Assembly (NCBI GenBank): GCA_023300105.1
Contig: JALZWM010000039.1
Location: 1-51,705 of the forward strand
DNA: 51,705 nt
DNA from: Hellea sp.
GTDB lineage: Bacteria > Pseudomonadota > Alphaproteobacteria > Caulobacterales > Maricaulaceae
Direction of reading: 5' to 3'
The notes beneath the pieces were generated by a model that worked only from the letters and a program-made list of their open reading frames with translations, did no database searches and was not told the DNA's origin. Shown here one piece after another: positions 1-6,837 of this stretch (the first letter of the stretch is position 1; each line of letters opens with the position of its first letter). The position numbers and the translations under genes were made by a program.

Positions 1-927
1 GTGATAGACGTAATTATGTCTTTTGGTTCTCATGCTTATATTCCTGATCCTCGCAACGCATCGGTCAATTTTAATATAAACGGCAGGCTTCTGCCGCGCG
101 ATAAGGCCGTTGTGAATGTGTTTGATTCTGGTTTTATGCTGGGGGATGGTATTTGGGAGGGGCTTCGGGTTCACCAAGGTAAAATTGCTTTTCTACAAGA
201 CCATCTTGATAGGCTCTGGGAGGGCGCGGCGGCGCTTGGTTTTGATATTGGCATTACACAAGAGCAAATGAGCACGCGCCTTTACGAGACGCTCGCGTCA
301 AATGATATGACCGAGGATGTGCATATCCGCTTGATGGTCACGCGCGGCCTTCGCTCTACGCCCTATCAAGACCCGCGTGTTGTTATCTCCGAGGCGACAA
401 TTGTGATTGCGCCTGAATTTAAAAAAGCAGACCCGAAGACGGCGGAAAAACCGCTCTCGCTTTATACGGTGTCTGTGCGGCGCGGCCGCTCGGATGTGCA
501 AGACCCAGGGCTTAATTCACATTCAAAAATTAATTGCGTTACGGCCTGTGTCCAAGCGATTGAAGCGGGAGCAGATGAGGGCTTGATGCTTGACCCGCAA
601 GGTTTTGTTGCGACCTGTAATTCAACGCATTTCTTTATTGTCCGCAAAGGCGAGGTCTGGACATCTAGCGGGGATTATTGTCTGGGCGGAATTACGCGCC
701 GTAAAATAATCGACTTATGTAAAGCTAATGATATTCCCGTCTTTGAGAAAAACTTTAGCCTTATGAAATGTTATAGCGCGGACGAGTCCTTTACGACGGG
801 AACCTTCGCAGGCCTTGCGCCTGTCGGTAAAATCGATGGCCGCAAAATCGGTAGCGGTACGCGCGGGCCTATGGTCGAGCGCCTTCAAGGGCTTTATCTA
901 AAACATATTCACGCAGATACCGCTTAA
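1..927 (+). CDS. Aminotransferase class IV (BCAT/D-amino-acid transaminase fold)
   Basis: This is a PLP-dependent fold-type IV aminotransferase, likely acting on branched-chain or related amino acids. Residues about 40-60 carry the family pattern FDSGFMLGDGIWEGLR. The likely Schiff-base lysine is in HSKINC, followed by ADEGLMLD and a glycine-rich GGITRR loop. The glutamate that normally contacts the PLP ring nitrogen (in V-x-E) is replaced here: the aligned segment reads FVATCNST. The reading frame is open from the window edge. A GTG is at base 1 and an ATG at base 16; neither has a clear ribosome site, so the true start may lie upstream. The next gene, 13 bases downstream on the same strand, is a sulfotransferase-like protein and probably shares the transcript. 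The fold is sure; the substrate is not. Confidence 0.85.
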   Translation: MIDVIMSFGSHAYIPDPRNASVNFNINGRLLPRDKAVVNVFDSGFMLGDGIWEGLRVHQGKIAFLQDHLDRLWEGAAALGFDIGITQEQMSTRLYETLASNDMTEDVHIRLMVTRGLRSTPYQDPRVVISEATIVIAPEFKKADPKTAEKPLSLYTVSVRRGRSDVQDPGLNSHSKINCVTACVQAIEAGADEGLMLDPQGFVATCNSTHFFIVRKGEVWTSSGDYCLGGITRRKIIDLCKANDIPVFEKNFSLMKCYSADESFTTGTFAGLAPVGKIDGRKIGSGTRGPMVERLQGLYLKHIHADTA

Positions 928-940
928 TGATTACCCCCTC

Positions 941-1642
941 ATGATTATAGCCATGTGGTCGGGGCCGCGTAATCTCTCGACGGCGATGATGCGCAGTTTT
1001 GGCTCCCGTGGCGATTGCTCGGTGATAGATGAGCCTTTCTTTGCGCCCTTTCTTAAAGCGACAGGCATAGCCCACCCCGGACGGGAAGAAACGCTTTTGC
1101 GGCATGAAACTGATCCTTTCAAGGTTGAACAACTTTGTTTGGCTCCAACCAAGGCCGCTTATAGTTTCCAGAAACATATGCCCCATCATATGGTTGAAGG
1201 TTTCCCTCTTGATTGGACGAAGACGGCCAAACATTTTTTCCTTATCAGGGACCCTATTCGCGTTATCGCGTCTTATGCGCGGGGGCGTGAGAGCTTTGAG
1301 ATTGATGATTTAGGCTACGGCGCGCAACGCCGTCTTTGGGATACACTTGGCCGCCCGCCCGTTATTGATAGTTTGGATATTTTGCAAAACCCAGAGGCGT
1401 CTCTTGAAGCGCTTTGCGCCGCTATTGATATAGCTTGGGATAGGTCGATGTTGTCATGGAAGGCGGGCGCGCGGCCCGAGGACGGGGCGTGGGCGCCGTA
1501 TTGGTATAAGTCGGTCCAAAGCTCTACGGGCTTCGTAAGCGCCCCTGAAACAAAGCCCCGTTTGGATAAAGACTATCATTATTACCTTGAACACGTGCAG
1601 CCAGACTTTGATGTTTTGTTTGAAAACCGGCTGCGTCTTTAA
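941..1642 (+). CDS. Sulfotransferase-like P-loop protein
   Basis: The 233-residue protein opens with MWSGPRNLSTAMMRSF, which resembles the 5'-phosphosulfate-binding loop of sulfotransferases. At about residues 100-112 it has FFLIRDPIRVIASYARGR, which resembles the 3'-phosphate-binding motif with its RDP and serine. From family knowledge, plants have proteins that join this type of domain to a class IV aminotransferase, so the pairing with the gene just upstream (13-base gap) suggests a joint role. The acceptor substrate cannot be read from sequence, and sulfotransfer itself is an inference. The start is the ATG at 941, just after the upstream stop. Confidence 0.75.
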   Translation: MIIAMWSGPRNLSTAMMRSFGSRGDCSVIDEPFFAPFLKATGIAHPGREETLLRHETDPFKVEQLCLAPTKAAYSFQKHMPHHMVEGFPLDWTKTAKHFFLIRDPIRVIASYARGRESFEIDDLGYGAQRRLWDTLGRPPVIDSLDILQNPEASLEALCAAIDIAWDRSMLSWKAGARPEDGAWAPYWYKSVQSSTGFVSAPETKPRLDKDYHYYLEHVQPDFDVLFENRLRL

Positions 1643-1768
1643 GGTGTTTTAAAATGATACGGCTTCATGACAGGCGATACTAACATTTATGTGACTCGCT
1701 TTTTAGACGTAAGGCCTAGTGTAGCGCCTCATTTCAGGCATGATGTACGCTGTGAATGGAGTCAAAAA

Positions 1769-2227
1769 ATGAAAAAAATTATCTCTACAGTCGCCGTAAC
1801 TCTAAGTGTTTGCGGTTTTACTGGCGCCACAGCCCATGCTGGGGACGCTGGTTTTCATGCCAATCAAGAAGCTGGCGTGAAAGTATACCGTGGAAATGCC
1901 ACGCATTTGAATTATCAAGCTGTCACGGCTTTGCAGTCAGTGAGAATCGCAGAAAAGCGTGTTGATAATCAAAACCGTCAAGCGAATGCGAAATTAAATG
2001 CGGAAAAAAACATTGCGCAACAACGTCTTGATTTAGACAGGCGCATTGCTTTCACGGATAATGAAATTTTTAGTCAAAACCGCAGTCGTTTTGGTGGTCA
2101 AAGATTTGTTTCTGGCCAATCCAACAGAGGTTTTAACGGGCGGTCTAATAACCGTTTTTACGGTGTTAACGGTATTTCCCACAATTCCCGCTTTTCAGGT
2201 GGATTAAAGGGTAAGCGTTTTAAATAA
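1769..2227 (+). CDS. Small secreted protein of unknown function
   Basis: The protein is not recognised. The frame is open from 1667, but the start at 1769 is chosen because it gives a 152-residue product with a clear signal peptide: MKKIISTVAVTLSVCGF, then an A-H-A cleavage site near residue 24. The mature part has a central stretch rich in Q, N, A, K and R (about residues 45-95) that could form a helix. A glycine/asparagine/arginine/phenylalanine-rich tail follows, with repeated RF and FNGR-like pairs and a basic end (KGKRFK). It is probably periplasmic or surface-exposed. It faces moeB tail to tail with an 8-base gap. Confidence 0.6.
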   Translation: MKKIISTVAVTLSVCGFTGATAHAGDAGFHANQEAGVKVYRGNATHLNYQAVTALQSVRIAEKRVDNQNRQANAKLNAEKNIAQQRLDLDRRIAFTDNEIFSQNRSRFGGQRFVSGQSNRGFNGRSNNRFYGVNGISHNSRFSGGLKGKRFK

Positions 2228-2235
2228 AACGTCTC

Positions 2236-2985
2236 TTAAGAGGCCCGCCCTGCACAGGCTGTGCAACGCGGGTCTTGAGGTAGCGTGATGGTGCGCGCCT
2301 CCGCTTTTAATCCGTCATATAGCCAGAGTCTGCCGTAGAGCGGCTGACCTGCGCCTGTGATGATTTTTACAACTTCCAAAGCCATGACAGAGCCAATTAT
2401 ACCTGCCAATGCGCCGACAATACCGACCTCTGAACAGGTCTCAGCCTCTGGTGGAATATCAGGAACGAGGCAGCGGTAACACGCGCCTGTACCATTTGAT
2501 GTATGCGCGCTGACTTGGCCTTGAAAACGGCCTAATGCGCCAGAGACAAGCGGCGTTTTTAAAGCAAGCGCGGCGTCATTAATCGCAAAGCGCGAGCTAA
2601 AATCATCTACTCCGTCGATAATCACATCATGATCCTTAAGCAATGTCTCTGCGTTTTCAGCGGTCAGGCGAGAGACGATAGCTTTGGCCATGATGTCAGG
2701 GTTTAAGTCTTTGAGCGTATCGGCCATGACCACGGCTTTTTCCATGCCGATATTGGTTGTTATAAATTGGACTTGGCGTTGTAGGTTCGAGGCGTCAACA
2801 ATATCATCATCTATAATGGTGATATGTCCCACGCCTGCGGCGGCAAGATATAAGCCCACAGGTCCGCCAAGACCGCCCGCGCCGACAATGGCCACCCGCG
2901 CAGCCAATAAGGCTTGCTGCCCCGGCCCGCCAATTTCCTTGAGAACTAAGTGACGCGCATAACGTTTGATGGAGTCGGGGGTCAT
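2236..2985 (-). CDS. moeB: MoeB/ThiF-family sulfur-carrier adenylyltransferase
   Basis: This is an E1-like enzyme that adenylates the C-terminal glycine of a ubiquitin-like sulfur carrier (MoaD or ThiS) for molybdopterin or thiamine synthesis. The nucleotide-binding loop VGAGGLGG is at residues 34-41 and is followed by IIDDDIVDASNLQRQ. Zinc cysteines are seen as CYRC near residue 168 and CTAC near the C terminus. The conserved segment AETCSEVG carries the cysteine seen in many family members. At 249 residues it has no C-terminal rhodanese domain, which is the bacterial MoeB length. MoeB and ThiF cannot be separated without knowing its carrier; none is encoded nearby. It lies 22 bases downstream of cysK, which fits a sulfur-metabolism grouping. 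Confidence 0.88.
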   Translation of the reverse strand: MTPDSIKRYARHLVLKEIGGPGQQALLAARVAIVGAGGLGGPVGLYLAAAGVGHITIIDDDIVDASNLQRQVQFITTNIGMEKAVVMADTLKDLNPDIMAKAIVSRLTAENAETLLKDHDVIIDGVDDFSSRFAINDAALALKTPLVSGALGRFQGQVSAHTSNGTGACYRCLVPDIPPEAETCSEVGIVGALAGIIGSVMALEVVKIITGAGQPLYGRLWLYDGLKAEARTITLPQDPRCTACAGRAS

Positions 2986-3007
2986 TAAATAAAAGCCCTA
3001 AACCCCA

Positions 3008-3946
3008 TTAGTCAAAAAGGGGTGTTGAGAGATAACGTTCTGCAAAACTTGGAATGATTGTCACAATGCGTTTGCCGCGCATATTAGGGCGCGCGGCGAC
3101 AATAAGACTAGCGGCGACAGCCGCGCCAGAGGATATGCCAATGGGAACGCCGTCTTCTGCGGCGACATGTTTAGCCGTTCCAAAGGCGGCGTCATTATCG
3201 ATTGTCACGACATCATCAATCAAATCTATGTCGAGGATATCAGGCAGGAAGCCCGCGCCGATACCTTGGATTTTATGCGGACCTTTTTCGCCTTTGGAAA
3301 TCATCGGGGACCCAACGGGTTCAACGGCAATGATTTGGCAATTCGGGTTCTTTTCTTTCAGGAAACGTCCTGCGCCCGTAATGGTTCCGCCTGTGCCGAC
3401 GCCTGAAATAAAGGCGTCGACTTCGCCGCCGCAATCATTCCAAATCTCAGGGCCTGTTGTTCTGTAATGAACGGCTGGGTTAGCAGGATTAATAAATTGG
3501 CCTGCTTGGACCGCGCCGGGCGTATTCGCGCAAATCTCATCAGCTTTGGCTTGGGCCGCAGGAATGCCGCCTGAGGCTTCTGTGAGGACAAGCTCGGCGC
3601 CTAAAATTTTCATCATTTTACGGCGTTCAACCGACATTTGTTCTGGCATCACCAGAATGGCCTTATAGCCTTTGGCCGCGGCGGCAAATGCCACGCCAAT
3701 TCCTGTATTGCCTGATGTCGGCTCGACGATAGTCCCGCCAGGTTTAAGCTTACCTGTGGCTTCAAGGTCTTCAATCATTGAAATCGCAATACGGTCTTTG
3801 ACAGAGCCGATTGGATTAAAAAATTCTAACTTATAGCAAAGATCAGCAGGCAGGCCTTCTGTGATACGCGGAAAGCGTACGAGCGGTGTATTGCCCATAG
3901 TTTGCATAATGTTGTCGTAAATTTTTCCGCGAATTAAATCTGCCAT
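3008..3946 (-). CDS. cysK: Cysteine synthase A (O-acetylserine sulfhydrylase)
   Basis: This PLP enzyme makes L-cysteine from O-acetylserine and sulfide in the cytoplasm. The PLP lysine lies in NPIGSVKDR (K50), the substrate loop is EPTSGNTGIG, and the phosphate-binding loop is GTGGTITGAG. The length of 312 residues is standard for CysK. The frame extends to 3958, but the start at 3946 is chosen because a perfect GGAGGA ribosome site lies 4-9 bases upstream of it, inside the longer reading. moeB follows on the same strand, and the two may be cotranscribed. Confidence 0.95.
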   Translation of the reverse strand: MADLIRGKIYDNIMQTMGNTPLVRFPRITEGLPADLCYKLEFFNPIGSVKDRIAISMIEDLEATGKLKPGGTIVEPTSGNTGIGVAFAAAAKGYKAILVMPEQMSVERRKMMKILGAELVLTEASGGIPAAQAKADEICANTPGAVQAGQFINPANPAVHYRTTGPEIWNDCGGEVDAFISGVGTGGTITGAGRFLKEKNPNCQIIAVEPVGSPMISKGEKGPHKIQGIGAGFLPDILDIDLIDDVVTIDNDAAFGTAKHVAAEDGVPIGISSGAAVAASLIVAARPNMRGKRIVTIIPSFAERYLSTPLFD

Positions 3947-4080
3947 GATGTCCTCCATTTAACACATGAGACACATAGCGGTAGACGAGGGCCTAAGTCG
4001 AGATGCTTTTATCTATTGGCTCATCACGCACGCGTGAGGTCATAATGTTTGTGATTTGGATGTCGCTACATCTGCAAAGC

Positions 4081-4536
4081 TTAAAGGTGTTTTTCCATCC
4101 CGATATTTGCGCGTTGATAAACGGGGTGAGGGCCTTCGTGATTTACGCTCCAGCCATTGCGGGCATATAGTCTTAGCGCCGCTTCATTACGCGTATTGGA
4201 GAGCAGAAATAAGTAAGTAAGACCCAGCTCGTCTTTGGCATAGGCCTCAACGGCGCTCATGATATGTTGTCCGATACCACGGCCTTGAAATTTTGAATCA
4301 ACCGCCATTTTGGTCAACTCATAACGTCCATCATCATGTTTCTTAAGGGCGCAGGCACCTGCAACTTCATCGTCTATGTGTACAGAAAAAACATGATTGC
4401 CATTTTGTGTGTAAATTTCGGGATGAGCGACCATTAATTTGTCGCTCTCTTCCAGATGGTGCATGTCTTCTATCCATGCAGCATTGAGCGCGGCAAAGCG
4501 GGCAAGGGCAGCGGGGTTGTTACGTTTTATGTCCAT
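4081..4536 (-). CDS. GNAT-family N-acetyltransferase
   Basis: This is an acetyl-CoA-dependent N-acetyltransferase with an unknown acceptor. The acetyl-CoA pyrophosphate loop is FQGRGIGQHIM, preceded by the strand ELTKMAVDSK. The C-terminal motif NTRNEAALRLYARNGW is typical of the fold. The start at 4536 (MDIKRN) is preferred to the longer frame from 4569, because it reduces the overlap with the upstream ygfZ gene to 17 bases. It is probably translated from the ygfZ-dapB transcript. Confidence 0.82.
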   Translation of the reverse strand: MDIKRNNPAALARFAALNAAWIEDMHHLEESDKLMVAHPEIYTQNGNHVFSVHIDDEVAGACALKKHDDGRYELTKMAVDSKFQGRGIGQHIMSAVEAYAKDELGLTYLFLLSNTRNEAALRLYARNGWSVNHEGPHPVYQRANIGMEKHL

Positions 4537-5296
4537 CGATTGAATCCATAATCGTGACAGGGATGTCATTGATTGTTGGGTTTACGTCGGCGGCGCTCAA
4601 GCGGTCAAGTCTGATGAGGCCCATGGCTAGATTTTCATGCGCATGATAAACGTCGCCGATAACGCGTTCACCCGCCATGATTTTGTCGCCTGTCTTGGTT
4701 TCACTTTGCAAAATAAGTCCGCGCATACGTTTCTTAACCGTTGTCATGCGTTTCATCCGTGAGACGACTTCTTGGCCAACGAAGCAGCCCTTCTTAAAGT
4801 CGACGCCGTTCATGAGGTCCATATTGGCATCTGCCGGGAAGGTCGTGAGCGTTTCGAAGTCTAGCGCGCTATCGGCGACCCCAAGAGAAAGACGGTGGGC
4901 GTCATAATCCCCATCTGCGTCCAAGAAGGCAGAACTCATTAGGCGCCGTCCAAGGGAACTGTGACGCGGGTCGGCATGGCCTTCGTCCCCTTCGCCGTCC
5001 CATATTGCATAGACATTATGTGTTTCGGTGATGTCTGTAATTTCGATAGGCGCGCGAAGCTTATACATACGCAGGCGCTTAAACAGGTCAGCCGTAAACT
5101 TTGTCGGCGTATCAATGAGCAGGTCATCGCCCTCTTTGGTCACAAAGAAGTCCGCAATAATTTTACCTTGCGGCGTTAATAGGGCGGTGAAGGTGAGAGG
5201 GGCCTTCAAACTATTGGTGATAAGCCCATCGAGCCATTCAGTAACGCCTTCGCCAGAGAGACGAAAAACAGATCTATCTAATAACGCAATGGGCAT
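4520..5296 (-). CDS. ygfZ: Folate-binding YgfZ-type protein
   Basis: This is a GcvT-like, tetrahydrofolate-dependent protein that in other bacteria supports maturation or repair of iron-sulfur enzymes such as the MiaB group. The signature KGCFVGQE is present at about residues 168-175, including the conserved cysteine. The N terminus (RSVFRLSGEGVTEWLDGL) matches the family opening. The length of 258 residues is in the usual range. Its start is one base into the dapB stop region, and its end overlaps the GNAT gene, so the three form a tight translational unit. Confidence 0.92.
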   Translation of the reverse strand: MPIALLDRSVFRLSGEGVTEWLDGLITNSLKAPLTFTALLTPQGKIIADFFVTKEGDDLLIDTPTKFTADLFKRLRMYKLRAPIEITDITETHNVYAIWDGEGDEGHADPRHSSLGRRLMSSAFLDADGDYDAHRLSLGVADSALDFETLTTFPADANMDLMNGVDFKKGCFVGQEVVSRMKRMTTVKKRMRGLILQSETKTGDKIMAGERVIGDVYHAHENLAMGLIRLDRLSAADVNPTINDIPVTIMDSIDGHKT

Positions 5297-6114
5297 TATG
5301 TTTTAAGTCCCAAGACATCTTTCATGTCGTAAAGCCCTTTGGGTTTTTCCGCCGCCCACATCGCGGCCGCAACAGCGCCTTTAGCAAAGACGGAGCGGTC
5401 AAAGGCGTCATGGGAGAGCGTAATCATTTCAAGCTCGCTCGCAATACGCACTTCATGCGCGCCGATCACGCCGCCGCCGCGTAAGGCCGCAAAGCCAATT
5501 TGACCCTCAGTGCGAGGCTCAGTAACCCCTTCGCGCGAGAGGACTTGTGTTTCCTTAAGCGATACGCCGCGTCCTTTGGCGGCCGCTTCGCCGAGCATGA
5601 GCGCCGTACCGCTGGGCGCGTCGACTTTGTGTTTGTGATGCATTTCCAGAACTTCAATGTCCCAGCCCGTGCGGAGTTTGCCTGCGGCAAGTTCAATGAG
5701 AGCTTCGAGCATATTGACGCCGAAAGAGAAGTTTCCTGATTTTAAGAGCGTGATATTATTAGCCGCCGCGAGCAGCGCTTTTTCCTCTGTTTCGTTATAT
5801 CCCGTCGTGCCCGTCACGAGCGTATGGCACCGCGTGCCGTGCATTGCGAGGGCGGCGTCAATCGCGGCTTTAGGGGATGAGAAATCAATGAGGACATCGC
5901 AGGACTCGAGGCCAGCGCGAATGTCGGAGGTGAGCTTAACACCACAAGTCTTAAAGCCTGCAACGTCGCCTGCATCTTGGCCGATATAAGTAGAGCTTGG
6001 CGCTGTCAGGGCGACGGTTAATTTCGCCCGAGGCTCCGCGTCCAAGGCACGTAATATCGCCCCGCCCATACGGCCGTCAGCCCCCAAAATACCAATGTCT
6101 ATATCTTTTGTCAT
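5296..6114 (-). CDS. dapB: 4-hydroxy-tetrahydrodipicolinate reductase
   Basis: DapB carries out the NAD(P)H-dependent step of the diaminopimelate/lysine pathway in the cytoplasm. The dinucleotide loop GADGRMGGAI is at residues 10-19. The active-site segment EMHHKHKVDAPSGTA carries the catalytic histidine and lysine. The length of 272 residues is normal. It is the first gene of the dapB-ygfZ-GNAT unit and shares one base with ygfZ. The 199 bases upstream hold no gene. Confidence 0.95.
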   Translation of the reverse strand: MTKDIDIGILGADGRMGGAILRALDAEPRAKLTVALTAPSSTYIGQDAGDVAGFKTCGVKLTSDIRAGLESCDVLIDFSSPKAAIDAALAMHGTRCHTLVTGTTGYNETEEKALLAAANNITLLKSGNFSFGVNMLEALIELAAGKLRTGWDIEVLEMHHKHKVDAPSGTALMLGEAAAKGRGVSLKETQVLSREGVTEPRTEGQIGFAALRGGGVIGAHEVRIASELEMITLSHDAFDRSVFAKGAVAAAMWAAEKPKGLYDMKDVLGLKT

Positions 6115-6313
6115 AGGGGCTAGATGTAACGCCGACTTAATTCAGGCGCAATTTAATAATAGAGGAGATTTATGTTCATGAAGTAGGGGTGGATACCACA
6201 ATCTAAAGGTCAAATACCTGAATGTCCTAAAACCGCCCAAACTAAGCCTCTGCCGGGGCCGTGAGTGTTGAAGTGAGTTGGAGTAATAGCGCTAGTCTTA
6301 ACTGGGTCACCGC

Positions 6314-6790
6314 TTAAAGCGTTAAAGCCATATAACGTGAGCATCCCATAGGGTTGTCGTAATAGCGTTCAATGTCTTTGAATCCTAAATTTTCGTATAT
6401 CTTATTGGCTTGGGTGAGGCCGCGGTCTGTATCGAGATACATCTGTGTATAGCCTTGGATACGGGCGTAATTAATGGCGGCTTGTGTGAGTTTTGAACCC
6501 AATTGATGACCGCGTCCTGCGGGGCGGCAATAGAGGCGCTTTAATTCACAAATTCCGGGTTTGTGGTTTTTGATGCCGCAGGCCGCCACGGGTAAATTAC
6601 CCAGCTTGGCAAGCCATAAGCTTTCATAGGCTTGGGGAAAAGTGGAGAACTCGACGTCTGTGCCTTGGAAGCCGAGCGACTCGCCAAGAAAGTCTTCAAT
6701 GAAGCTCATATATTCAAGAAATATCGTTTTAACATACGCGACATCGCTATCTGATTGTGCATTAATGATAGTGATAGATACTGCGCTCAT
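6314..6790 (-). CDS. GNAT-family N-acetyltransferase
   Basis: This is a second GNAT protein, 158 residues long. The acetyl-CoA loop is PAGRGHQLGSKL, preceded by ELKRLYCR. The C-terminal half has GYTQMYLDTDRGL and ANKIYENLGFKDIERYY, a pattern shared with many small-molecule or peptide acetyltransferases. The acceptor is unknown. It stands alone: 199 bases of non-coding sequence lie downstream before dapB, and the PodJ-like gene ends 47 bases upstream of its start on the same strand. Confidence 0.8.
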   Translation of the reverse strand: MSAVSITIINAQSDSDVAYVKTIFLEYMSFIEDFLGESLGFQGTDVEFSTFPQAYESLWLAKLGNLPVAACGIKNHKPGICELKRLYCRPAGRGHQLGSKLTQAAINYARIQGYTQMYLDTDRGLTQANKIYENLGFKDIERYYDNPMGCSRYMALTL

Positions 6791-6837
6791 GCGCGCGGTA
6801 TATCACTCAGATAGGTTTGGGTAAATAATGCTATGCG

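Noticed and set aside
2233-2242. Palindrome CTCTTAAGAG between the two convergent genes at 2.2 kb
   Set aside because: The 10-base palindrome has no usable loop and only a weak T-rich tail on the minus strand, so a terminator is not claimed.
6172-6186. ATG with a strong GGAG ribosome site followed by only three more codons and a stop
   Set aside because: A four-codon frame has no visible homology and lies in a gap with no downstream coding partner on that strand; it could be chance.
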